Positions 13,597 to 24,117 of a DNA stretch of 64,000 nucleotides are shown here, one piece after another. This stretch comes from Hydractinia symbiolongicarpus (taxonomy: Eukaryota > Cnidaria > Hydrozoa > Anthoathecata > Hydractiniidae). The notes under the pieces are model-generated. The model searched no databases, had not been told where the DNA came from, and saw only the letters and a program-made list of their open reading frames with translations. Positions within the stretch are counted from its first letter, which is position 1. Each line of letters opens with the position of its first letter. The DNA lies in contig NC_079875.1 of NCBI RefSeq assembly GCF_029227915.1, positions 19,835,001 through 19,899,000 on the forward strand, written 5' to 3'. The translations under genes were made by a program, and so were the position numbers.

Positions 13597-14967
13597 TTGT
13601 GTTAATATGCTTGTTTTATGTGGTATTTTGAAATAGCTACAACAAACCACGTGATTTGAAGCGAATTTGGCGTTGTCGTCTTTTAAGGCTATAATATTTA
13701 TTCCAAATTTTCGATTTTGATAGTTTTTTTATTCGTCTAAAAATATATTAATTTGAAATTTGATTCGGTTTGGCGTTTTAAAAAAGTCTTTGCCAAAGTA
13801 ACGCGAGCCTGCATATTTCCATTACATTCAACTGTGGCGTTAGCAAATAGACAAATTAATTGTCGGTGTATTTCGGGCGTATTTTTTAAAGACGTGTTTT
13901 ATTCGTGTTAATAATTTTTAAACGGTTTAATTTTGTGACATTTTTCAGGATAACTTGATGTATTTGTAAACAAATCGTAATATATACTCAAGTTTCTTAT
14001 AGATCGTATTTCTTCCACCATGCATTTTTTCTTTCATTCCAATAGACTAGTGTAGATTGAGCAGAATAACATTTGCATAGGTGGTCATTTTGAACTTCAG
14101 ATTGAGCGTCCACTGTATTAAAAGAAAAGTTTTGATTAACACAAGTTAATCAAATTGGTGCAAATTTAATCTGTTTATTGAAAGAAGTTTAATATTTATT
14201 GAATACCCACTAATTAAATTTCGGTTATTTTAGTCAAATGATGACGAATCGAAGTTTGGCATGAAATTGTGGAGTCGGTTCGAAATGGAATCCAGACTAG
14301 GTGAATTTAGACTTTTTCACACAATCCGCAGGAATGTGTGTTTGGTTTAACCTTTCTTCGTCTCGGAATAAATATGAACACATTGGTGAATATTTTACGC
14401 GGAGCCAATTCATGTGCGAGATTACATAAGAAACTCGCCGAGGCGGTGAAAATTTTATTTATAAAGCGGTTAATTCTCTCAATTGACATTGATTTTTAAA
14501 TGAATGTCTTAAGACCTAGTGCTCATAATGTTGTATTTATTATAGTGTAGTTAAGTCTAGCTTAAGATAAACGTATTTCATATTCCTGTACAAGTTACCG
14601 ACTCACACCTTAGGTGGCTAGTGTTTGGAAACGAAACTTCAGGAAGGAAAAGTTGTTTAATGGCACGCCGTTTAATTCATTTTTGTGCAAAAGGCGCATA
14701 TTTCGCTTTCCGTACAAAAGTTTGACTGATTTTTTCTGCCATTATGAGTCTTAACCTACATGTGTTGAATGTTGGATGGTTACTGACTGGTTACTTGTCG
14801 TGGATTTTATTGTATGTATTTAGTCCTTATCTTAGTCTTTCAACTATGGTTTTACATTGATTTAATATCATTTTGGAGCTTAAAACATATTGATTGCATC
14901 AATTAAAAGGAATCGGCGATTCGGTTTGACGTCATAACAATTATTTTGGCAGTACGGCACTTTTTTT
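13597..14967. other. 3' flank of the coiled-coil gene, no further gene seen
   Basis: AT-rich sequence after the stop codon. It must hold the 3' UTR and polyadenylation signal of the coiled-coil gene, but I could not choose a signal with confidence. The short frames here have no coding character. Confidence 0.5.
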
Positions 14968-14998
14968 CCCCGATCAGGTGAGTCTCACCCGATCGGGG
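14968..14998. repeat. 31 bp GC-rich imperfect palindrome
   Basis: The sequence runs ccccgatcaggtgag, a centre base, then ctcacccgatcgggg, pairing almost end to end. A further half-site-like copy (cagatcgggtgggta) follows at about 15033-15047. It stands out against the surrounding AT-rich DNA. It could be a binding site, a small foldback element or the relic of one. Confidence 0.5.
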
Positions 14999-15210
14999 GA
15001 GTCTGCAACTTTCAAATTAGTTGAGACTTACCCAGATCGGGTGGGTACTTTTGTGAAAAAAATTGTTTTGTAAAAGGGCAAGCCGCTGGAGGTTAAAAGT
15101 TTCCGTATTTTAAGTGAAGAGAGTGTAGAGCTAGACACATTTTGGAGTTTTAAGAACAATGTTAGGAAGTTTGAGCAAAGATAATTCTTCGGAGCAAAAT
15201 CTAGATAGCT

Positions 15211-15404
15211 ACAATCATGGCCAAAACCTTATGAAATTATACACAATATTGACAAAATCTAGCTAGCCCCCCCTTCCCCCAAGCTACAAAGTTGATGTTG
15301 AAACAAGACCAGCTGCTTATCTCAACTTTGTACATGGGGGAAAGGGGGGAAGGTAGATTATGTCAATATTGTGTATAATTTCATAAGGTTTTGGCCATGA
15401 TTGT
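15211..15404. mobile_element. Foldback MITE, copy 1
   Basis: A 194 bp element with a perfect 44 bp terminal inverted repeat (15211-15254 and 15361-15404) beginning acaatcatggccaaaacc. The middle also folds: caaagttga pairs with tcaactttg and C-rich with G-rich blocks, so nearly the whole element is one hairpin. It has no coding capacity. A diverged copy in the same orientation lies at 18583-18764, and the two copies bracket a transposase and a Rep-like gene. Confidence 0.85.
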
Positions 15405-15666
15405 CTGCAAAATGTTACTGTGTTGACATATACTAATATCCTTAATAAAAAAGATGAGTTGCCCTGAAAGATAAGTTTTTACTTATTTTCGTGTGAGACA
15501 GGGAAGTGTGGGGTGCTTCTTAATCGGAATAGTTCTAAGTGAATAACACTCTAGTTCCTAGGCTTCTGTATATTGTAGGTAAACAAACGAATGTACATGT
15601 ACATAACAATGATATGAACTTTACTGTATAATACTATTTTCCTTTCCTTTACAGCTGAAAATAAAA

Positions 15667-16754
15667 ATGACAACAAAAACAAAAAATCAACGTGAACCGA
15701 TGCCACAGGCGGTATCTTTGGTTTTGCGGTACCTTCACCAAGAGAAGGGTGAAACGTTGGCCCACCTACAGACACTGTACCCACAGTACTCTCGAACAAC
15801 AATTTACAGACACATGAAAAAACCTGTGGCAGCGATTCCCGCTGCTAACATAAACACAACGAAAACTAATTGTGGTGGCCGTCCTCGTAAAGGGACCGAC
15901 AGAGACGAAAGAAAAATAGTTGCTTCACTATTGAAATTACGGGAAACCAAAGGAAATTTCTGTTCGACTGACATCCAGCATGAAGCGTGTATATCAACTA
16001 AAGACATATCAAATAGAACTGTTAGAAGGTATTTACCCGAAATAAGATACACATATGCACAGTGTCGGCGTAAAGGACAATTGTCTAAAAAAGACTTGAG
16101 CGAACGGTTGAAGTTTGTTCGAAGATGTAAACGATTACCGTCTACTTTTTGGAAGGAGGGAATCGCATTTTATTTGGATGGCACATCGTGGGTACACAGA
16201 ACTATTCCCAGTCTACATGCGCGCACCCTACGTTCAAGGACATGGAGGAAACATGGTGAAAGTTTAAGTCGTCATTGCACTGCGAAAGGAAAAAACGAAT
16301 GCGTTGGAGGCAAAGTAGCAAGATTTATGGTCGCAATTTCTTATGAAGCTGGCACTATCAAATGCCATCACTACACAGGAAATGTAAATCCGTAAGCATT
16401 TTCCAAATATGTTCGCAAAAAAGAAGTATGTTATTTTTGCAAGATGGGGATCCATTCCAAAACAGTGCCCTTGCACGTGCTGCAATGGATGATATAGCGT
16501 GTAGATTATTTAAGATACCTGCTCGATCCCCAGACTTGAATCCAATAGAAAATGTGTTTCACTTGGTCGTTAAGCAATTGAAAAAGGAGGCAATAGACAC
16601 TGGCATCACAAAGGAAAGCTACGAACAGTTCTGCAAAAGAGTAAAACGTACCATTGTGAACTTTCCAGCTGACGTGATAAACCGTACAGTTGAATCTATG
16701 CCGAAACGTCTGGATATGATAATCAAAAATAAAGGAATAAGAACAAAATATTAG
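15667..16754 (+). pseudogene. Tc1/mariner-like DDE transposase, broken
   Basis: Two frames together resemble a Tc1/IS630-type transposase. The first frame (15667-16395) has an N-terminal helix-turn-helix-like region (LHQEKGETLAHL, then SRTTIYRHMKK), a basic GGRPRKGTDRD linker, and the first catalytic aspartate in AFYLDGTSWVHR. The second frame (ending 16754) has the second aspartate in LFLQDGDPFQNS and the catalytic glutamate in SPDLNPIENVFH. The family cuts and pastes DNA at TA targets. The copy is dead as read: an in-frame TAA lies at 16393-16395 and a frame change follows near 16430-16440. The length of ~360 codons is normal for the family. It converges with the Rep-like gene at 17054-18340. 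An intron across the break is possible but I see no convincing splice pair. Confidence 0.85.
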
Positions 16755-16956
16755 CAGTCACCCCTTGGATAAGACAAAAGTATGTTTGTTTTGTTTTGAA
16801 ACTGCCCATTTAGAGTTTTTTTTTGTTGTTTTGGAGATGCTGTATTTGTGCATCAACTTCTGTTTTGTACATACCTTTTAATATCATGTTTATATAAGAA
16901 CTTAACGTATATAACAAAACCAATACAGGATGAATAGCTTTGTAAGTTTAACAGAA

Positions 16957-17040
16957 ACGGTTCGCGGGCGTGAACCGTCGTTATATAAAAAAAATATTTA
17001 TTTTATTATTATATTTTGACGGTTCACAGGTGTGAACCGT
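16957..17040. repeat. Twin 22 bp hairpins between convergent genes
   Basis: Two inverted repeats, at 16957-16978 and 17019-17040, both begin acggttc and end gaaccgt. The second is a perfect palindrome apart from its centre (acggttcaca, gg, tgtgaaccgt). A 40 bp AT-only spacer separates them. They sit between the 3' ends of the transposase and the Rep-like gene, the second only 13 bp past the Rep stop. They may be transcription end signals, transposase or Rep binding sites, or the stem-loop nicked by the Rep. The sequence alone does not decide. Confidence 0.75.
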
Positions 17041-17053
17041 TCACATTACAATG

Positions 17054-18340
17054 TCAACTGAGAATCAGGTTTGCAAAGCAACAGGGACAAGGTTTGGTTT
17101 CTTTTGGGTTCATAATAGGCTTGACAAATTCAAAATACCTCCACCGTGTATCCATCATACCTATCTCAATATCATTCACAACACCACCATCATATTTGCG
17201 AATTCGCATACTGGAGGTTGCCAATATCGGTGTTTTTCCGGTCCACAACATGTCTTCTGCGAAGTGTGTCTTTGGTGCCGTCAAATGTACTGGGAGGCCT
17301 TCAAGTAAATTTAAAAAATCAGACCATGGCATTAACTTCTCGGTCCACCTAAAATCGTTAAGAAAAATTAATTCCGCGCTTTCTGCTCCCACCCAGGCAA
17401 ATGTCCCTGTTGCTGGCGAAAGGAAACATTTGAATATTTCTGTGATTGGTTGTAACAGGAATGTTTTTCCACAATTGGATGGACCTACGATTATCACGTT
17501 GTTGTTTCTTTTACGACCGTGTTGTATTGCATTTTTTTTTACTGTTTTGAAATGTTCAATGTCTATGTTATTTTCATGTAGAGTTTCTATAGCGTGAATA
17601 CTCCACTGCAAGTAGCAAACACACTGATTCTCTGTTGCCTTTTCAAGTATTTTCATGTTTGTTTGCTTCAAACGTTGAATTTCCTTTGTTGAATTTTCGA
17701 TCCGCCATGCCGTTCTAATTAATTCTGCCCTCCATTTGTCTGAAATTTTTAGTACGTACTCTAACAGGTCAATTTTCCCCTCTTCTTTTTGTGAATGAGC
17801 CAACACAAATAGTTCGCGTTCGTTATGAATATTATTTTCTAATACTATGTTGTAAACAGTCACTGTGTCAAGCCGCTGTCGCTTCTTATTTTGTTGAGCT
17901 GGACGTACGCGCAAATCTTAACCAGAACCTACTACTGTTGCTCTTTTTGCTATTGATGCTTTTTTCGTTTGAGGTGAGTTTGCGAGCATAGGATGGCCCT
18001 CTGAAGTAACGTAAACTAAGTCCTCTTTAGTTACATAACTATACGCGTCATAATAATTTGTGTGAAACTCTTGAAAATTGCAAACAATCTCTTGATTACG
18101 AATAACCTGCTCCCGAACCATTTTCCATCGCTTCACCCTTATCAGTTTCAAGGCAAGATGATAGTGTACAGCATCATCTTTTTTATCTTTTTCACAGGAA
18201 CACACCCACTGTTTGACAAGATCCGTGCCAAACACATCAACCTAAATGCCTGCGAATTTCTCTCTGCTATCTACTTTTGCGGGATCTGCTTGGCTATACG
18301 TAATCAAGTAAACACTACGTTGGTCTGAGGACAAGGACAT
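17054..18340 (-). pseudogene. Rep-like protein: HUH endonuclease plus SF3 helicase, broken
   Basis: A single reading frame of 429 codons from the ATG at 18340-18338, interrupted by TAG at codon 33 (18242-18244) and TAA at codon 141 (17918-17920). The N-terminal part has features of a rolling-circle Rep nuclease: a first motif-like LITYSQAD, an HUH-like HYHLALKL, and a tyrosine motif YSYVTKED. The C-terminal part is a superfamily 3 helicase: Walker A GPSNCGKT, Walker B ELIFLNDF, and a motif C-like ILATSS. A zinc-like CPCCFANLIL closes the protein. Such proteins nick and unwind DNA in CRESS-DNA viruses and parvoviruses, and I recall free-standing relatives in cnidarian and other invertebrate genomes. 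Apart from the two stops the frame is open, so inactivation looks recent. Joint mobility with the neighbouring transposase is inference. Confidence 0.85.
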
Positions 18341-18582
18341 TTTTATTCTGTTTTGTTGTTTATAGCTGTATGTAAAATGTAATTTATATATTTGTGGTTA
18401 TATACTGTACATTATCAGCAAAATCTGTTACCTAGTACCTTTTAACGTGTTAAAGACACAAATTGAGCAGTGAAAGACCCCCTAGTAGCTTTGAACACAC
18501 GCACCAGACTTTGTTTTGTTTACATCTTTCATCAGAATGAGGCTGGGAATCAAAAAATAGCACGAGAATGAGGCTAATAATC

Positions 18583-18764
18583 AAAAACATGGCCAAAAAC
18601 GTATGAAATTCTACACAATATTGACATAATCTAGCTAGCCTCCTTCCCCCCAGCTACAAAGTTGACGTTGAAACAAGACCAGCTGCTTATCTCAACTTTG
18701 AACATGGGGGAAAGGGGGAAAGGTAGATTTGACAGAAAATTCCAAAAATTTTGGCCATGATTGT
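18583..18764. mobile_element. Foldback MITE, copy 2
   Basis: A diverged copy of the element at 15211-15404, in the same orientation. It keeps the ends (catggccaaaaa and ttggccatgattgt) and the core agaccagctgcttatctcaa. Its right arm is shortened by about a dozen bases compared with copy 1. Together the copies form direct repeats flanking 3.2 kb that holds the transposase and the Rep-like gene. Confidence 0.8.
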
Positions 18765-18765
18765 A

Positions 18766-19506
18766 GCTAAGCATTATTTCCAGACAGATTTTTATTCTGG
18801 TTACCTTTCGTTAGCTAATAAATCTTCCATTTTCACATTTTTTAGCATTCTTCTCCCCACGAACTAGGTTTGTTTTCACCCAGCAAGATTTTAAAAATGG
18901 CCGATGTTGCACAAATGTGATTTGTCAATTAAGCAAAATGTCAATCAACACTACGGCAACAAAGCTGAAACGAATCACCGAATAGCTATCTAGCTATAGC
19001 TAAATTAGGTGCATTTTGGAAATTCATTCTGCAGACTTCTGCAGATTCTATTTTTTATTCCATTTTATTCTATTTCTAAAGTTTTTACCAGTGTTGCTAA
19101 TGATTTTGTATCTCCATTATGATGATACGATCATCTTGAAATTTTTCATTTCAGATGATTCTTCACCCCAAAAGTCTTGACATCAATCAAATAGAATTGT
19201 AAACAAGGTTTCACTTTATTATAGACTTATTTATAGACAAATTTATCGCCAATGAAGTCCAGAATTTTGCATTTGTTATGTTGTTGAGATTTTTCAAATT
19301 GAAAAGAAATAAGCTGCGTAGAAGCTTTTATATTAAATAGTATGTAGCTATATGTAGAGCCTAGAGTATCTCACATTGTAAAAAAAACATCACAGAATTA
19401 AAACGTAAATCACGAAATTAGGGCGTTTTAGCTAATTCATCTTTTGTTCAACCGGGAAAAATTTCCACTTTGTTTACCTGCATTTTTGCAAGGTTATTTT
19501 ATGGAA
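18766..19506. other. No gene or clear element seen
   Basis: AT-rich sequence without a recognisable frame or long inverted repeat. It lies between the MITE-flanked transposase/Rep cluster and the hAT-like MITE. Confidence 0.5.
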
Positions 19507-19514
19507 TAAAAACC

Positions 19515-19990
19515 ACGAGGGTGCTGATAAGCCGCATACACCGTAAAAAGTGCGTGCATTTTATGGCGAGTTCGGCGTTTTGCAAAAAATTTAAGTATTC
19601 ACCTGAAAAAACCCACATAGAACCGAACAATGTCCGAACAAAAAAAAAAGATTCACCACAAATTATTTAAAAAAGTATAAAAATTAAAATGAACCATGTG
19701 GTAGCGCGAGTGCTTAAAAGAACTGTTTTTTATGGTTTTCAATTAGATTTACTTGATAAATAACTTATACATAAACTTTATTAACTCATTTCTCTTCAAG
19801 CGCATGCTGAAAACTGTCGTCCGGCATGTTTATGTTGCAAGGTGTTGCATTTCGGGAATGCTTCGGGCGAGTTCACGCGTGTTCGGGAAAGTGCGGGTGG
19901 TTTCGGCGGACAACGGTCATTTTAATTCGAAAAGTCGCCCAAGCTGGCCTTTATATATACGGGGCGTTTGCGGCTTATCGGAACCCTCGT
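19515..19990. mobile_element. hAT-like MITE with 8-bp target duplication
   Basis: A 476 bp element beginning acgagggtgctgataagccg and ending in the matching inverted sequence (cggcttatcggaaccctcgt), a TIR of about 25 bp with a few mismatches. It is bounded by identical 8-bp direct repeats, taaaaacc at 19507-19514 and 19991-19998. Eight-base duplications are typical of hAT and P superfamilies. No transposase is encoded, so mobility would depend on one made elsewhere. Its interior is richer in GC than its surroundings. Confidence 0.8.
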
Positions 19991-20002
19991 TAAAAACCAT
20001 GA

Positions 20003-22126
20003 AGTTATGTGGCGAGATGAGTCACCAGATCATCGCTGGAGTAATAAAAGGATGGTAGAGGACAGATATTTTTTTCACTTTCAAAAAATGCAATAAATAT
20101 AAGAAAGAAAAACAATGTGGTTGCCTATTATATTTTATGTATATACATTAATTATTTACATAATATTGTTATAAAGATTTATGAGAATAGTTTTCGGCTC
20201 CATTTTCTCAGTTTTACCGTTTATTGTTGTATTAAATAACACAATTTTTGAGGATTAAATGTCAGAAGTACCTGTACTTTTTTTTCCTGATGTTACTTCT
20301 ATTCCGATATGTTTGTGAAGATTTTTGAGAATCACATCCAAGCTGCTACTTTTTATAAATTTCTTGTCTTTCATAAGTGATATTTTTTCTCATTTGCAAA
20401 TTTGTTACTTAAAATTGCAGTAATATGATGTGTTGATGGTACAAACAGAACTTGTTTATTGGGTTTTACAGGAATTAATTTTTCGAATACCCAGTGTATC
20501 CTTGTTTTTATATTATATGTTCTTATATATATAGTTAATTGTGTATTCTTTTGTTATTTATGGTTTTTGAAAACAATTTATTAAAAGAAAATAAATAAAA
20601 AAGTATTACTGATATTCCTTTATACTAAAAGTTCTTTATATACAGTGTTTTTTTAATCGATATCACCCTCTATATGCAAGTACTGATGCTACCCCTTATA
20701 ATAGAACATTTCCACAAATGCGTAGATAGTTGAAAACCTTCTTGTTTCAACTGACAGAAGGTCAGAATAGCCTTATGGCAGTTGTAAGTGTTTAAGCTGT
20801 CCCACTTTCTTGCATAGACAGATTTTAACCATGTTCTAATTGATTTATTAGGATTGGATTGTGTGTTCAAACCGACAGGTTTTCCTGTTATTCTTCAGTT
20901 AAACTTTCGCGTTATCTCCAAAACATTCTTAAATGTGCGTAATTTAGACTTGCACGCGTTAATTTGCACTAACAAAGAAATTTCTACAGGATATCCAATC
21001 ACTTTCGGTCTCCATGGAAACTAGAAAACAAACCAATCGGCAGACCTCATAGATGATATTTTTACGTAAAACGTTAAACATTTAATTGGCAAGGGTGTCA
21101 CGTCAAATTGCTAAGCCTCTCATAGTACCATTTATGAATCAAAACGATTTTTCCCGATATGTCTAAATCAGCTAAATTGCTCTGAAGGATAATGTTAATT
21201 ACAAATCTTTTATTCTGCAACATGAAATTGTCTGTATGCATTTAAAAGAAAATGCGGATGATTCCCCCCCTTGACTTAGTTTAAAATTTGTATAAGTAAG
21301 AGCAACCACAAACGTCCCCATAGTAAACGTAAGAAGAATTATATAGAGCCACTGTTTACCTGGACTTTACCTAAAGTTTCACAAAGAACAAACTGAAATA
21401 TCTCTTTCGCGGATTTTTCTGGTGTGTTTTTAATTTCCTTGTCCAAAACTCCAAATGAGAATCTAATACCCAAAGCCAATAGGTAAATTAACCGTTTTTG
21501 TCCGTACATTTGAAATTAATTGGTTGGCAAAATATTAACTGCGATGCTAATAGCTCTGTTAGGCGTTAATTGCTTTAAAATTAATACAAATTGATTATGG
21601 CACGAAACACGTGCATGAAATAATAAGAAATAATCACGGATTAACCTATTAATAAAAACATGCAGCTTACGCAATATTTAGTTGGCCATCACACCAATAA
21701 CATCTAGGTGTAAGTATCAATTTCTTTGAATTTGTTTTTGTATCTGCTTTATTATTTTAGCATGTATATACCCTGCATTTACTCGATATATAAGGGAGAA
21801 TATAACTGTAATCAACCGTTTGCCTAGGTCTTTTAATCTTTATGATAGGCCTAATGACGCCCGTGATAACAACTCTAAGCAAGAAGTGCCTGGAAAAAAT
21901 ATGAGGTGTTATCAACACGGCCTATTTGCTCATTATTTAACTTAAAATGCTATTACCTTTTAATGCTTGAGAGGGTTACATTTTTGAGTTTCCACGAACT
22001 AAGAAACGGTGGAATATTTTAACTCCAATTGGTACTTATAATAACGTCATCTAACTACTGCATGCAATATAATGTATCATCATAAATTTCAAATTACAAG
22101 TACTTTTAGGTAGCTTCATTTTCAGT
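20003..22126. other. Upstream region of the Islet gene, no exon resolved
   Basis: No protein-like frame is recognisable. The first visible Islet exon is preceded by an acceptor-like ttttcag, so an upstream exon or 5' UTR exon probably lies somewhere in this stretch or beyond. I could not find it. Confidence 0.4.
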
Positions 22127-24090
22127 ATGAACGTGTGCAAGGGATGCAAAAATCTCATCACAGATTCTGTGTTTATGAGAGTAACACCAGACCAAGAATG
22201 GCATACCGAATGTTTGAAGTGTTTTCGATGCGGTATAATGTTGAACGATTCCATGTTAACACGATGCTACATACCAGATGGGCAACCCCTTTGTGAGATG
22301 GACTATCTAAGGTATGGCGGAATCTTTTTGTACATTATTGTGTTTCATAGATACTGTGTTACGTCACTTTAGGCAACAAAAACTTCCCTTAATTCTTAGG
22401 GGCAGTGGATATTAGGTTAGTTGGCAAAGATAATTTTACCTAACATCCATATGACCTTTATATCTCACTTCGCGGGCTGGAGAATGTTGTTTACGTCACG
22501 TGATGTTTTTATGCATGCGCTTATTTCCAAACTTACGCTTAGAGTTAGACTCACAAATCTTATCCCACCTTAGCGAGAAATCAAGGACGATCTCTAATCA
22601 CTGTATCTTTATGGAGATCTCAATAGGCTGATCCACTTTTCACATAAACACAATTTACTTTTATAAAGATTTCTTATTGACAATATACACCTCGGCTTAT
22701 TAAACTAATCCGGAAAAACGGGCCAGCTGAAAACAAAAAGAACAAAATTTTTTCGTACATGCAAAGTACAGTATGCAAAGTACATGCAAACAATAAGTAT
22801 AATTAAGGCTGACTTTTTTTGATCTAACGATAATGAGTTTCAGAATGACACAACAAGTTTTTCTACCTCTTTGATCCTGAAATACTTTTAGGTTATTCTT
22901 GAAAAAATGTGCGGGATGTGGGATTGAGTTGGAAAAGAACGACTTAGTGATGAAAACAGAGAAGAGATTCTTTCATGTCAAATGTTTTACATGTCAAATA
23001 TGTCATGCATTGCTGACGTCAGGTGATCAATTTCGTATGACAGAGAAGGGAGTCATATGTCATGTACATAATCAGGACTTGAAGATTCAGATGAAAAGCA
23101 CTGGTAATAATTACATTCTCGTCCCGAGAGCTCTTTGACGATAAACATCGAAAGTTTATCCTAAAGAGGGTCGAGAATGTTATAACAAACTTTTGTACGT
23201 TTTCATTTCGAAAAATAAATGAATGAAAGATTATGAGATCTTAAAGGCTTTGTACCTAAAAATATTTTGTGCGCATCTGAAGTAAAAGAATATCTTATCG
23301 GGGAAAAAAAATCGGGGGAAAATTTCGTCAGGTTAAAATTCAGTTGGGGAAAAATTAAGTCACTTTTGATAAATGAGTCACTTTTCCCCGAATAATTTTT
23401 CAAATAAATCACTTTTCCCCAACTAATTTTTGTTATTCCTGTAGATAAACTCCAAAGGGAATTTAAATCAATTTTTTTTTTATTTGTCTATGTATGTTTT
23501 TCAAAAACAACTTTTTTGTAACCTTTCTTGCAATTTATTGGTGGTAACAATGAAAATAAAGTTTAGAATAAAAGAAAAAGGTCGGGGTAAATTCTTAGTC
23601 GGGTATAAAAATCGGGTAAAAGTACTAGTCAGGGAAAAAATATTCGGGGGAAATTTTAGTCGGGGAAAAATTAGGTCATTTGGAAAAAAATTTAGTGACT
23701 TTTGCCTGACTTTTTTCCCCTGATAAGGTATTCTCCATACACCTTTAAATTCATAGCAATCAAATATTGAGAAATTCAAAGCTCTCCTGTTGAACACATC
23801 GACATTTTTTTTGTCTAGCAGAGCAACCAAACTCAAGAAGTCACAACACTACTGAAAGTAAGGCGGAACAATTAAAGTCAGCCAGAGAGAGGACAGTCAT
23901 AAACGAAAAACAATTGCTGATCTTGAATGCGTGGTACGCTGACAATTCTCGGCCGGATGCTTTGTTAAGGGAAGAACTGGGTCACGTAACTGGTCTGTCA
24001 ACTCGTGTGATAAGGGTGTGGTTTCAAAACAAAAGGTGTAAAGACAAAAAAAAATCCGCAGCTTTGAAGAAACAACAGAATGTTTTATTA
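22127..24090 (+). CDS. isl: Islet-type LIM-homeodomain transcription factor (3' end unresolved)
   Basis: Three exons join in phase: 22127-22311, 22892-23103 and 23819-24090 (223 codons). Exon 1 encodes a full LIM domain, starting VCKGC with [11 protein letters not shown] inside. Exon 2 encodes the second LIM domain, starting KKCAGCG with [12 protein letters not shown]. Exon 3 encodes the homeodomain, from [12 protein letters not shown] to [17 protein letters not shown], whose helix 3 is the DNA-recognition helix. The INEKQL start and the [24 protein letters not shown] block point to Islet within the LIM-HD classes. Islet proteins regulate neuron and other cell-type identity, and LIM domains recruit cofactors such as LDB. 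The ATG at 22127 lies right after an acceptor-like cag, so it may be internal. The normal C-terminal tail is missing. Reading past the donor at 24091 gives a stop at 24117. Confidence 0.9.
23287..23734. mobile_element. MITE-like TIR element in an Islet intron
   Basis: The left end agaatatcttatcggggaaa and the right end ttcccctgataaggtattct are inverted copies over about 20 bp with two mismatches. The 448 bp between them is full of repeated tcggggaaaa units in both orientations. Long open frames here are by-products of this repeat and not genes. It lies wholly within the intron between the second LIM exon and the homeodomain exon. Confidence 0.7.
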
Positions 24091-24117
24091 GTAAGTGAAA
24101 TCTTGCCGGCTCGTTAA

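Noticed and set aside
17016-17597. 193-codon plus-strand frame
   Set aside because: It is the antisense shadow of the SF3 helicase domain of the Rep-like gene, which has Walker A and B motifs on the minus strand.
23203-23836. Several frames rich in Phe/Lys/Gly
   Set aside because: Produced by the tcggggaaaa repeats of the intronic MITE in both directions.
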